A stretch of 64,000 nucleotides of DNA from Chryseobacterium oryctis (GTDB lineage Bacteria; Bacteroidota; Bacteroidia; Flavobacteriales; Weeksellaceae). A program made the position numbers and the translations under genes. Under the pieces are notes generated by a model. It did no database searches. It saw only the letters and a list, made by a program, of their open reading frames with translations, and was not told where the DNA came from. The DNA lies in assembly GCF_025971925.1 (NCBI RefSeq), contig NZ_JAPDHV010000004.1:248001-312000 (forward strand). Direction: 5' to 3'. This document shows, piece by piece, positions 17,312-25,204 of the stretch; position 1 is the first letter of the stretch, and every line of letters begins with the position of its first letter.

Positions 17312-17705
17312 TGGCACAGTTGGTTATATGTCCTTTGTTGAAATTTTTCTTTCAAACTGAAGGATATTTAGTTTTATAAATAAAAAGTTAAAGTATATGT
17401 GGGAAAATTTTACACAAAATGTGTATAGGGGATAATTTTTTCAAATCATAATGCAAATATACATAGCATTTTTTTCAAATTCCTAGATTGAGAGCTTAAA
17501 TCTTTATTTTTAACTATGTGATTATCAATATATTGAAAATGTTGTAAATATTTTGTACATACTAATAAAACAATGTAAATGAAATATAAACACTCAAATC
17601 AAATCATATTTTCTTAAAAAAAATATATTTATAACACGGAAATGTGAATAGTTTAAATTTTTAATAATAATCAATTACACAGTGAAATTAATCAGGTAAT
17701 GATGA

Positions 17706-17740
17706 ATTAATTTATATAAAGAATAGATTAGTTTATATAA
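17706..17740 (+). promoter_or_regulatory. Tandem 14-bp direct repeats upstream of secreted-protein gene
   Basis: ATTAATTTATATAA (17706-17719) and ATTAGTTTATATAA (17727-17740) differ at one base and are spaced by 21 bp, two helical turns. They end 56 bp before the start codon at 17797. They could be activator sites or upstream promoter elements. Confidence 0.4.
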
Positions 17741-17796
17741 TTATGTGGTCGATAGTTTCAACGAATAAAAGAACATTAAATAACAAAGGAAAGGAA

Positions 17797-18579
17797 ATGA
17801 AGAAAAATTATCTAGTATTATTGCCTTTTTTAGGCCTGACAGCGTACGGACAATCGGGAAAGGTAGGTATCCATACAAGTGAACCAACTGAAAACTTGTC
17901 AGTTGATGGAACAGTTAAGGTTAAAGAATTACCAGCAAACGGTGCGACTAACGCCATCTATACAATCAATTCTAACACAGCAACGAACAATACATCTTCA
18001 ACGAGTAAGGATCAAACTTTTACAGCAGTAAATACTGTAGTAGTTGATAAAAATGGAGTATTAGGAACTGTTTCCGGCTTACCGACTACGGTTTTACCGG
18101 AAATTAAAAGCATTCAGTACAAATCAGTTACTGCTCCTATTACTAATAATACAGCTACAGCCTCCTATTTAGAATTGGGGAACTTAGCTGTTCGATTTGA
18201 TGGTACCAATCCTTCAGATTATGAGGCTACTTGGTCATTTCGACTAATAAATAATATTAAAGATTCAAACGGTAATGCTGCCACTGCAGATAATGTGATT
18301 GCCAATAATATAAAAGTAGGTCAGGGAGGTATTTACGGAGGTCAGCACAGGCAAATATCAGCACAAAAAAATACATGGTATGTAGCTCAGGATGGTAATG
18401 CTAAACCCAATGTCGGATTCAGAGATTTTGTACAATCAATGATTACATTGGTAAATACAAAAGAGGTATATCGTTTGACTATTAGTGTATCTAGAACCAC
18501 AACAGTAGGTGGTGAAGTTACTGTCGCAAGCCCCGGACAAGTTACACTTTTCTTAGAAAGATTGACAGATGCTAATTAA
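17797..18579 (+). CDS. Secreted protein, surface/tail-fibre-like N-terminus
   Basis: A 260-aa secreted protein. I use the ATG at 17797 rather than an ATG 54 bp upstream, because it is preceded by AAAGGAAAGG and begins a proper signal peptide (MKKNYLVLLPFLGLTAYGQ). After cleavage comes KVGIHTSEPTENLSVDGTVK, a pattern frequent in Bacteroidota surface proteins and phage tail-fibre-like proteins, then a Thr/Asn-rich linker and a beta-rich C-terminal domain. No catalytic motif is visible. It faces the broken TPR regulator across a 726-bp gap and may be part of its regulon. It has no close partner gene. Confidence 0.75.
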   Translation: MKKNYLVLLPFLGLTAYGQSGKVGIHTSEPTENLSVDGTVKVKELPANGATNAIYTINSNTATNNTSSTSKDQTFTAVNTVVVDKNGVLGTVSGLPTTVLPEIKSIQYKSVTAPITNNTATASYLELGNLAVRFDGTNPSDYEATWSFRLINNIKDSNGNAATADNVIANNIKVGQGGIYGGQHRQISAQKNTWYVAQDGNAKPNVGFRDFVQSMITLVNTKEVYRLTISVSRTTTVGGEVTVASPGQVTLFLERLTDAN

Positions 18580-18614
18580 TTTTCATTCAACGTCTTTTTC
18601 TCAATTGCAGAAGT

Positions 18615-18658
18615 ATTTATCCGTTTACAAACGACTGTAAACGGATTTAAATAGTTTT
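18615..18658 (+). repeat. 44-bp intergenic repeat, copy B, with hairpin
   Basis: Second copy of the element at 15202-15245 (38/44 identical). It contains a perfect 10-bp stem: TCCGTTTACA (18620-18629), loop AACGAC, TGTAAACGGA (18636-18645), followed by TTTAAATAGTTTTTT. It may serve as terminator for the secreted-protein gene that ends at 18579. Confidence 0.65.
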
Positions 18659-18759
18659 TTACCGATTAAAATTTGTTGTTTTTCAAATCTTTGTCACAGA
18701 GATTTGAGAAAACAGTGAGCGTTTCTTATCTATTAATACTAATCAAAAAAATAAAAATT

Positions 18760-19092
18760 ATGTCACTAAGAAACAAAGTAACATTAATTGGTTACACAGG
18801 TAAAGAAGTTGAAATCGTAAATTTTGACAACGGGAATATAAAAGCGATTGTATCTTTGGCTACAAGTGATTATTACACAAATGCAAAAGGCGAAAAAGTA
18901 GAGGAGACTCAATGGCACAATTTGATTGCTTTTGGTAAAACAGCAGAAATTTTTCAGAAATATGTTCCGAAAGGAAAGGAAATTGCAATTGAGGGTAAAC
19001 TCATATATAGATCTTATGATGATAAAGACGGTGTGAAAAGATATATTACAGAAATAAGAGTAGATGAAATTTTACTTCTTGGTGGGAAATAA
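18760..19092 (+). CDS. ssb: Single-stranded DNA-binding protein, short form
   Basis: A 110-aa OB-fold SSB. The ATG at 18760 (MSLRNKVTLIGYTGKE) fits the family; an upstream in-frame ATG at 18673 would add 29 unrelated residues. The core contains FDNGNIKAIVSLATSD, the WHNLIAFGKTAE block and GKLIYRSYDDKDG. The protein ends in EILLLGGK and lacks the acidic DDDIPF-like tail that recruits replication partners. It therefore may be a secondary SSB for recombination, competence or mobile DNA rather than the replicative one (inference). An HRDC-domain protein follows after 13 bp, supporting a DNA-metabolism pair. Confidence 0.9.
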   Translation: MSLRNKVTLIGYTGKEVEIVNFDNGNIKAIVSLATSDYYTNAKGEKVEETQWHNLIAFGKTAEIFQKYVPKGKEIAIEGKLIYRSYDDKDGVKRYITEIRVDEILLLGGK

Positions 19093-19105
19093 TTAAAAAA
19101 CACGA

Positions 19106-19561
19106 ATGATGAGAGTAAAAGTTTTTAAAATCAGATTGTCTGAGGATTTTCTTTATCAGGATCAGGAAATGTTGGACGATTTTTTAGGAAATCACGATAT
19201 TATTAAAGTAGAAACAGCTTTTGTAAATGACGAAAATTTTTGGTCTGTGATACTATATTTTGATGAATTAAGAAAGGTTCAGAATAGTGTAAAAGAATCT
19301 AAAAGAGCAAAATATTCAGCTGAAAGCGAAGAACTAAATGCTGATGAAGAAAAGATTTTGTCTGCATTGAAAGACTGGAGGTCTGAGAAAGCTCAAGAAC
19401 AGAATTTACCATCTTATTTTATTGCGACCAATAAAGAGCTGATATCTGTAACAAAATACAAACCTGCAAAGAAAGAAGAATTGTGTGATATCAAAGGTTT
19501 TGGAAAGCATAAGATTGAAAATTACGGTGTAGAAATCTTGGAAATTCTTGAAAACTTTTGA
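19106..19561 (+). CDS. HRDC domain-containing protein
   Basis: A 151-aa protein. Residues about 75-150 form an HRDC domain, the helical nucleic-acid-binding module of RecQ helicases and RNase D (EKILSALKDWRSEKAQEQNL, then PSYFIATNKEL and DIKGFGKHKIENYG). The N-terminal 70 residues are an uncharacterised alpha/beta region (KVFKIRLSEDFLYQDQE) common in Flavobacteriia homologues. No helicase motifs are present. The start may be either of two adjacent Met codons. It follows ssb closely and ends 1 bp before the convergent MFS gene. Confidence 0.85.
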   Translation: MMRVKVFKIRLSEDFLYQDQEMLDDFLGNHDIIKVETAFVNDENFWSVILYFDELRKVQNSVKESKRAKYSAESEELNADEEKILSALKDWRSEKAQEQNLPSYFIATNKELISVTKYKPAKKEELCDIKGFGKHKIENYGVEILEILENF

Positions 19562-19562
19562 T

Positions 19563-20774
19563 TTATGTATTATTATCACGAGCTACAAGTTTGCTTGTAT
19601 AAGTATAATAAATTCCACCAATTGATATAATAATGAGAGAAGAAATTATTAGCCAAAGTGTATTAAACCCATAATTTTGGGCAAGGAATGTTCCTAAAAA
19701 AGGAGATATGAATAATGCAACAGAGAAGGTTGCGCTAAATAATCCCATATATCCCCCAATATTTTTGCCTTCTGCTCTAATAGAAATAATTGTTGATAAA
19801 AAAGGATTTATCAGCACTCCTGAAACTGCTATGAGAGTGATTGAAATAAAGATAGAATATATGTCTGTAAAAAAAGCAAGAATAAAATAACCAGTAAATA
19901 ATAGAATTAGACCCAATATTACAACGTAGATTGTTTTAAGAGTTTTTATTAATATATTGACTAATGGCATTTCAATTATAAGGAGCAAAATTCCACAATA
20001 CCCAAAAATGACACCGATCTCAGCTTTAGAAATTTCTAAATTATTATAAAATAAAGGCAGAGAGCTAAATAGTTGCATAAGGCAAATTGTATAAATAGTA
20101 CAAAAAAAGATGAAAATAAGAAAGTATTTATCTTTATAAGGAGACTGAAAATTATGGGAATTTTGATTTTCTTTTTTTACGTTGATGTCTTTTCTATCCT
20201 TAAAGTAAAAATAGAGGATGATGCCAGAAATGAGGGATGTGAATGCATTAACATAAAAAATAAGACTGTATGATAATGAAGCAAGAATACCTCCTAAAGA
20301 AGGACCAATAAAAAAACCTAAATGCAATGCCATTCTGTTTAAAGAGAATGCTCTTGCTCTGTTTTCTGTTGAAGAATATCTTGTGATTGCAACAGAGTTT
20401 GCAGGTAAAAAAAACTCATTAATACAGCTTTGTATAAAAAATGCTATTGATAAAGAATAAATGTTCTTTATTTCAGGAATTATTATAAAACCGGGAATGC
20501 ATAGAAATAAACTTAGCATCTGTACTCTAAAATGTCCGATTTTATCTGTACATCTGCCTCCAAGGTACGCTCCTAAGATTGCTCCTAATCCATAGAAGCC
20601 TAAAATAATGCCTGTTTCTTCCAATGAAAAACCTAAATGATCTGCAAAATAAACGCCGAGGAAAGGTAAAACCATTGAACCGGAACGGTATATCAACATT
20701 ATCATGCACAGCATCCACGACTCTTTGGATAAGCCTTTGTAAGAATTTAAAAATGAAAAAAATAGATTATTCAT
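19563..20774 (-). CDS. MFS transporter, probable exporter of the peptide cluster
   Basis: A 403-aa major facilitator with about twelve hydrophobic segments. The loop between TM2 and TM3 carries the motif-A-like GGRCTDKIGHFRVQ near residue 72, and the TM4/TM5 region has SSTENRARAFSLNRMALHLG. Such DHA1-type carriers export small molecules by proton antiport. It is the last gene of the eight-gene minus-strand cluster, 47 bp after the acetyltransferase, so export of, or immunity to, the cluster product is likely (inference from context). No terminator is visible before the convergent HRDC gene. Confidence 0.88.
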   Translation of the reverse strand: MNNLFFSFLNSYKGLSKESWMLCMIMLIYRSGSMVLPFLGVYFADHLGFSLEETGIILGFYGLGAILGAYLGGRCTDKIGHFRVQMLSLFLCIPGFIIIPEIKNIYSLSIAFFIQSCINEFFLPANSVAITRYSSTENRARAFSLNRMALHLGFFIGPSLGGILASLSYSLIFYVNAFTSLISGIILYFYFKDRKDINVKKENQNSHNFQSPYKDKYFLIFIFFCTIYTICLMQLFSSLPLFYNNLEISKAEIGVIFGYCGILLLIIEMPLVNILIKTLKTIYVVILGLILLFTGYFILAFFTDIYSIFISITLIAVSGVLINPFLSTIISIRAEGKNIGGYMGLFSATFSVALFISPFLGTFLAQNYGFNTLWLIISSLIIISIGGIYYTYTSKLVARDNNT

Positions 20775-20821
20775 ATTTATTCTTAGTGTCTAAATTGTTT
20801 TTTTAGATTATCCAGCTAATC

Positions 20822-21328
20822 TTATTTGATTAACAAATAAAAATTGTGAAGATCATAAAATTGATTATTTTTATAAACTGCTTTTTTAGATATTCCTTCT
20901 TCAATAAAACCATTATTTTTTAAGGCCTTCATAGAGCCTATATTGTATTCAAAAACTCTGGCAAATATTCTGTTTACATCTAGATTTTTTATAGCATAAT
21001 CTATCATTTTTTTTATTGCAGAGCTTACTATTCTTTTTCCCCAATATTTTTCTCCGATCCAGAATCCAATTTCTATACTTTTTCTATAAACATCAGGCTG
21101 TTTCACAAAACTTATTACTCCTACAAAATGACTGTTGAATTCAATAGCAAAAGTAAGCTGTGGTTCTTCTTGTGCTACCATATTGATAAAGAATTTTGCA
21201 TCGTCAATTGTATATGGATGAGGGAAAATATCCCTCATGTTATTCCATATATTTTTGTTGTTTGCCAATTTGTACAATGTTTCTGTATCGTCGACAGATA
21301 ACTTTCTTAAGGTTATTGCGTTTTCCAT
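20822..21328 (-). CDS. GNAT N-acetyltransferase (RimJ/RimL type)
   Basis: A 168-aa protein with the full GNAT fold of the RimJ/RimL group: ITLRKLSVDDTETLYKLANN at the start, FVGVISF, EIGFWIGEKYWGKRIVSSAI for the acetyl-CoA loop region, then RIFARVFEYNIGSMKALKNNGF. Members acetylate N-terminal or side-chain amines of proteins, peptides or small molecules. It lies between the second synthetase-like gene (91 bp) and the MFS gene (47 bp), so it may acetylate the cluster product or provide self-protection. The substrate is not known. Confidence 0.87.
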   Translation of the reverse strand: MENAITLRKLSVDDTETLYKLANNKNIWNNMRDIFPHPYTIDDAKFFINMVAQEEPQLTFAIEFNSHFVGVISFVKQPDVYRKSIEIGFWIGEKYWGKRIVSSAIKKMIDYAIKNLDVNRIFARVFEYNIGSMKALKNNGFIEEGISKKAVYKNNQFYDLHNFYLLIK

Positions 21329-21419
21329 TTATAAAAAATTAATGATTAATAATCTTTTAAAACTATAAAATAAGTATTTAGTTTTTTGTTTTTGCCAGAC
21401 ATTGTTTTAGGCTTTTTCA

Positions 21420-22367
21420 TTATATGCTATAGATATTTAATGAGTTTTTAAGCGGTTCCAATGAAGATTTTAAAAGATCTTGTACAGAATCTTTTCCTTT
21501 GTCAAGTACATTCATCAGGTATTCATTGGTGAGACGGTTTTCTCTGAATGGACGTAATTCTTCCGATATAATATCAAAAAATCTCATTTTTTCTTCAATT
21601 GTTAAGGGGATGTTTTCCAGGTTTTTGGATAGGTCTTCTCTGTGTAAAGAATTGTACCATTCTTGTAGTACTCTTTTGTCATTTATAGACATTATTTTAG
21701 ATTCAAGATCTTCTAAATCTTCACTTAAGAAAACACAATTTTTTTGAATCATATATTTACCGTCTGTACCGTTGATATATCCAATTTTTGAAGGTAGATA
21801 TTTAGGAATATTGATGGAAATATTATTCCTTTTTTTGAGGTTTTCAGCTATCTCTTCCATGATGTATATATACCCGATAATCTCTTCACCTCCCTGAAAA
21901 TAATCGGCTTTGAGACTTAATGCCATAGCTGCTATACCAAGTTGTGGATAAAGCCATTCTGTAACAGAAGGGTAGTTGCTAAGACCAAGTTCTTTTCTTT
22001 GATAAGACTTTAATGATCCTAAAAATGAATTTTCATATAAGTGATTGCAGTATTCTACATCTATTACTGTGCTGTAATAAAGCATGTGTTCTAAAAATAA
22101 GTGCGCAATATCTGATGTTAGTACAATATTATTATTTTCCACGTCGAAACCAGAATTTATAAAATCCTGTACTACAAATAATGTCCTGTTCTGAATGTAT
22201 TCTCTTTCTTTAGGATACATGAAGTAAGCAAGAAGGTCGTCTAGCACTACAAATGTGTTATGATCATATTGAGATTCTACTAAAGATTTCATTGCTCCAA
22301 AATAATGACCTAAATGTCTTGGTCCTGTTACTGGATTGTGTGCACTGATTAAGATTTTTCTTTCCAT
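21420..22367 (-). CDS. TrpRS-like protein lacking KMSKS, copy 2
   Basis: A 315-aa class I aminoacyl-tRNA-synthetase-like protein closest in layout to tryptophanyl-tRNA synthetase. The HIGH signature is kept as HLGH at 18-21 (GPRHLGHYFGAM). The KMSKS position reads DGKYMIQKN (202-210), so the signature is gone. The segment aligning with the VPVGEDQ block reads FQGGEEIIG (157-165), and the indole-binding Asp of TrpRS appears to be Met148. The C-terminal region keeps a FLSED block and a helical end. It pairs with a paralogue at 24230-25204. Adenylation of another amino acid, tRNA-dependent peptide extension, or loss of catalysis are all possible. It is not the housekeeping trpS. Confidence 0.75.
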   Translation of the reverse strand: MERKILISAHNPVTGPRHLGHYFGAMKSLVESQYDHNTFVVLDDLLAYFMYPKEREYIQNRTLFVVQDFINSGFDVENNNIVLTSDIAHLFLEHMLYYSTVIDVEYCNHLYENSFLGSLKSYQRKELGLSNYPSVTEWLYPQLGIAAMALSLKADYFQGGEEIIGYIYIMEEIAENLKKRNNISINIPKYLPSKIGYINGTDGKYMIQKNCVFLSEDLEDLESKIMSINDKRVLQEWYNSLHREDLSKNLENIPLTIEEKMRFFDIISEELRPFRENRLTNEYLMNVLDKGKDSVQDLLKSSLEPLKNSLNIYSI

Positions 22368-22395
22368 TTTATTAATTTTTTAAGGTTTGGTTAAA

Positions 22396-22423
22396 TATAG
22401 AGACCAATAGATTGGTCTCTATA
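22396..22423 (-). terminator. Hairpin after the precursor genes, possible attenuator
   Basis: TATAGAGACCAAT (22396-22408) and ATTGGTCTCTATA (22411-22423) form a perfect 13-bp stem with a 2-nt centre, 33 bp after the last precursor stop on the minus strand. Only a short TTTAACC tract follows, so it may give partial termination or stabilise the upstream precursor message. Confidence 0.6.
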
Positions 22424-22455
22424 CATTATATTAAGGAATTACTGTTAGGTGAGGA

Positions 22456-22656
22456 TTATTCGCAGTCCTGTTTTATGTCACTGTCGTGAATAATGATATT
22501 TTCATCTACCATATTCATCATTCTCAACTTATCTCTAGTAATCTCCAGAGGAGTACTTAGCATAGGTTTTACATTCTCAAAAACCGGAGTAGCTTTACTA
22601 TCAAGGGATTTTACTTTCCCTTTGATCTCTTTGGTGTTTTCTGTTATTGTTTTCAT
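22456..22656 (-). CDS. Putative RiPP precursor peptide 1
   Basis: A 66-aa peptide starting at the ATG at 22656 (MKTITENTKEIKGKVKSLD), chosen over an ATG 51 bp upstream because the paralogue has the same start. It differs from the upstream twin only at positions 4, 5 and 62. There is one Cys (Cys65), no Trp and no Gly-Gly leader motif; the C-terminal part (NIIIHDSDIKQDCE) is acidic. Small size, duplication and position directly after a radical SAM gene with a fused recognition domain make it the likely substrate. Which part is leader and which is core cannot be told. Confidence 0.75.
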   Translation of the reverse strand: MKTITENTKEIKGKVKSLDSKATPVFENVKPMLSTPLEITRDKLRMMNMVDENIIIHDSDIKQDCE

Positions 22657-22675
22657 TTTAATAATATTTTGTGGT

Positions 22676-22876
22676 TTATTCACAATCCTGTTGTATGTCA
22701 CTATCATGAATGATGATATTTTCGTCTACCATATTCATCATTCTCAACTTATCTCTAGTAATCTCCAGAGGAGTACTTAGCATAGGTTTTACATTCTCAA
22801 AAACTGGAGTAGCTTTGCTATCAAGGGATTTTACTTTTCCTTTGATTTCTTTGGTGTTTTCTTTTAATGTTTTCAT
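22676..22876 (-). CDS. Putative RiPP precursor peptide 2
   Basis: A 66-aa peptide (MKTLKENTKEIKGK at the start, DSDIQQDCE at the end), 63 of 66 residues identical to the copy that follows 19 bp downstream. The whole 220-bp unit including the spacer is duplicated, so the duplication is recent or under gene conversion. Residues 22-45 (ATPVFENVKPMLSTPLEITR onward) are Pro-containing and identical in both. It begins 24 bp after the radical SAM stop codon. It has no signal peptide and no similarity that I recognise. The role as modified precursor is inferred from context. Confidence 0.75.
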   Translation of the reverse strand: MKTLKENTKEIKGKVKSLDSKATPVFENVKPMLSTPLEITRDKLRMMNMVDENIIIHDSDIQQDCE

Positions 22877-22900
22877 TTTAATAAAATTTGATAGTTAGAG

Positions 22901-24202
22901 TTATAGCAATTCCTTAATATTTACTGTTTTTCCAAAATAGTTGTCGCAGGTGGTTAGTTTTCTCCATTCATTCATTTTATCAGATTTTTGCCAGACTTTG
23001 ATTAAATCTTTTCCGATAATACTTCCTGAATTCCATTCATGATCATTTTCAACATCCACTCTCTTAAGTTTTACAGATACATAGCATTGTCCTTGAGGGG
23101 TTATTCTCATTAATCGCTCACCTGTTCTGGTTAATAAAGGCTGATCGTTGATAAGATTTCTGAAAGTATCTTCATTTACGTCGTTTACTATTTCCTGCCA
23201 TGCAGAATCAGCTGGTTTGATTACTTTGTCGTCTACAAGCTGTTTTAGCTGAAGGTTGGCTTCATAAAGCTCTTCATTATTGGGCATATCACTTTCTAAG
23301 TTAAGAGCTCTTCCTGCGATATAGAGTGGTGCAAAACTATATCCTAATGGTTCGTATTGAGAAATAAGTTTTCCAATATTATAGATATCATGTTTGTTGT
23401 GTTTGGTAAGTACTGTTCCTACAATAAAAGGAACTTTATGCTTGTGAAGTAGTTCCATCCCCTTTATTACTTTTAAGAAATTTCCTTTACCTCGATATTG
23501 TTCACAAATATCTTTGGTAGAGCCATCTAGTGTAGTCTGCAGGAAAACAAAGTTTTTCAGTTGACTTAAGTAGATGATGTCATTTTCGGTAGTAAGAGTA
23601 AGATCTGAACCAATAGAAACCATTAATCCTAAACTATCTGCATAAGTTACCATTTCCAGTAAGTCATTTCTTCTTGTAAAAGGGTCTCCACCTGTGAATC
23701 TTACATAAAAGACTCCGGAATCTGATATGTTTTTGATAATTGGAAGCCATTCTTCCACTGTAAGTTCTAAAGAAATATCAACTCTAGGATTACTGAAATA
23801 AGAACAGTAAGAACATTCTCTTGCGCATTTATTCGTGCTTTCTATTTCTACGCCAAGAGGAGAATAAAAATATTCGTCTGAAAAATCTTCATCAGGAACA
23901 TTTTCGAAGTAAAAAATAGGGCTTTCTCTTAATGTTTCTCCTTGGTATTCGTTACAAATATCTACTCTTTTAAGTAGATTTACGAAGTTTTCTATTTCTT
24001 CGTGTTGTACGTTTGATATGTCAAAATCTTCAGAAATTTTTTCATAAATTTCATATATACTTCGGGGAGTTTTTAGTGCCAGAATAATTTGGTATCCCAG
24101 TTTATTAAAGAATCGAACTGATTTTCTTTTGTTTATGAGTACAATACAGCCAAAGCTTTCTTTTCGTACTTTTAGTTGTGGGGTTAAAATGAATTTTTCC
24201 AT
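22901..24202 (-). CDS. Radical SAM enzyme with N-terminal PqqD-like domain
   Basis: A 433-aa protein. Residues about 5-85 look like a PqqD-type RiPP recognition element (TPQLKVRKES start, FNKLGYQIILAL, then a winged-helix tail ending LLKRVDIC). The radical SAM core follows, with the [4Fe-4S] motif C126-x3-C130-x2-C133 (NKCARECSYC) and the FTGGDPF glycine-rich SAM-binding stretch. The C-terminal region has only scattered Cys (373 and 419), so a SPASM domain, if present, is degenerate. Enzymes of this design modify ribosomal peptides. It lies 24 bp upstream of the twin peptide genes, its probable substrates. The reaction cannot be predicted. Confidence 0.88.
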   Translation of the reverse strand: MEKFILTPQLKVRKESFGCIVLINKRKSVRFFNKLGYQIILALKTPRSIYEIYEKISEDFDISNVQHEEIENFVNLLKRVDICNEYQGETLRESPIFYFENVPDEDFSDEYFYSPLGVEIESTNKCARECSYCSYFSNPRVDISLELTVEEWLPIIKNISDSGVFYVRFTGGDPFTRRNDLLEMVTYADSLGLMVSIGSDLTLTTENDIIYLSQLKNFVFLQTTLDGSTKDICEQYRGKGNFLKVIKGMELLHKHKVPFIVGTVLTKHNKHDIYNIGKLISQYEPLGYSFAPLYIAGRALNLESDMPNNEELYEANLQLKQLVDDKVIKPADSAWQEIVNDVNEDTFRNLINDQPLLTRTGERLMRITPQGQCYVSVKLKRVDVENDHEWNSGSIIGKDLIKVWQKSDKMNEWRKLTTCDNYFGKTVNIKELL

Positions 24203-24229
24203 ATTTTTTTTGTTTTTGTGGTTACTTAT

Positions 24230-25204
24230 CTAGGTGTGTTTTAGGGATGAGATTTTGTAGGCTTCTCTTTTTAAAGTTGTAATATGGTTTGTAAGCTGAT
24301 TTTGTATATTTTCATAATTATTGATAATGATTTCGTCTAAATGACTTATTTCCAATTGGTTTTCTCTGAAAGGTTTTAGCTCATTTACCAAAATATCTTT
24401 AAGGAGATTTTTGAGGTAGGTGAAATCGTTGTCTTCTGAATAAAATTCAAAAACATTTTTATGACCTGCGGAAGTAAGCCAGTCTTTGATTACTCTTTTA
24501 TCTTCTATGTTGTCTATTTTTTTGATTAAAGAATCTTCATCTTCTGATAAAAAAATACTATTGTGCTGAAACATGTATTCTCCATCCAATCCTAATACAT
24601 ATCCGTTTCTTGCAGGTTCGTACATTGGAGGATAGTTGTAATCGTTATAAACTTTTTTAATATTGTTTTTTAGATGATTCATAATATAGGTGTAGCCTAT
24701 GATTTCTTCACCTCCCTGAAATAGTTCTGCTTCTAAGGCAAACGAAATGGCAGGTATACCCAATTGAGGATAAAGTACTTCAAAAACAGAAGGGTATAAA
24801 TTGAGTCCCAATTCTTCTCGTTGATATGATTTTAAACCTCCCAGAAAAGAATTTTCATATAAATAATTACAAAATTTAAAATCTATAAAATCTGCATAGA
24901 AAAGTATAAGCTCCATGAGATAAGGCGTAAAAGAACTTGTTAAAATAACATGGCTTTTTTCGATGTCGTATCCACAGTTGATGAAGTCTTGTAGTACGAA
25001 ATAAGTTCTGTTTTTTATTGCATGAGCTTCATTAGGATTCATTAATATAGCTAATACATCATCTATGATCAGGTAAGATTCATGTTTATCCTGATTATTA
25101 ACAAAATCTTTCATTGAACCCCAGTAATGTCCTAAATTTCGTGGTCCAAAAATGGGATTTTGAACACATACTTGTTTCAGTTTATAGGTAATATTATCTT
25201 CCAT
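24230..25204 (-). CDS. TrpRS-like protein lacking KMSKS, copy 1
   Basis: A 324-aa paralogue of the protein at 21420-22367, using the ATG at 25204, which overlaps the ATPase stop by 11 bp; an ATG at 25270 would lie deep inside the ATPase gene. The HIGH position reads NLGH (23-26), so the first His is lost. The KMSKS position reads LGLDGEYMFQHN. The aligned indole-binding Asp is replaced by Ile (GIPAISFAL), and FQGGEEIIG is shared with the other copy. The two therefore form a distinct subfamily. Possible roles are amino-acid activation for peptide tailoring or peptide binding without catalysis; family knowledge gives no direct answer. Confidence 0.75.
   Translation of the reverse strand: MEDNITYKLKQVCVQNPIFGPRNLGHYWGSMKDFVNNQDKHESYLIIDDVLAILMNPNEAHAIKNRTYFVLQDFINCGYDIEKSHVILTSSFTPYLMELILFYADFIDFKFCNYLYENSFLGGLKSYQREELGLNLYPSVFEVLYPQLGIPAISFALEAELFQGGEEIIGYTYIMNHLKNNIKKVYNDYNYPPMYEPARNGYVLGLDGEYMFQHNSIFLSEDEDSLIKKIDNIEDKRVIKDWLTSAGHKNVFEFYSEDNDFTYLKNLLKDILVNELKPFRENQLEISHLDEIIINNYENIQNQLTNHITTLKREAYKISSLKHT

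Larger units (their letters stand above)
17071..17796. other. 726-bp AT-rich regulatory gap
   Basis: No convincing gene on either strand between the divergent TPR regulator and the secreted protein. It holds a perfect 25-bp palindrome (17287-17311), a short palindrome TACACA-AAA-TGTGTA (17411-17425), and two 14-bp direct repeats (17706-17719 and 17727-17740, one mismatch, 21-bp period) just upstream of the secreted-protein gene. The size and the symmetry elements suggest regulation of one or both flanking genes. Confidence 0.6.

Noticed and set aside
21420-22367. Housekeeping tryptophanyl-tRNA synthetase
   Set aside because: KMSKS and the expected Trp-site residue are absent, and there are two such divergent copies inside a peptide cluster.
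22456-22876. Repeat pair considered as a CRISPR or satellite repeat
   Set aside because: The unit is 220 bp with an intact frame and mostly synonymous differences, which indicates duplicated genes and not spacer-repeat structure.
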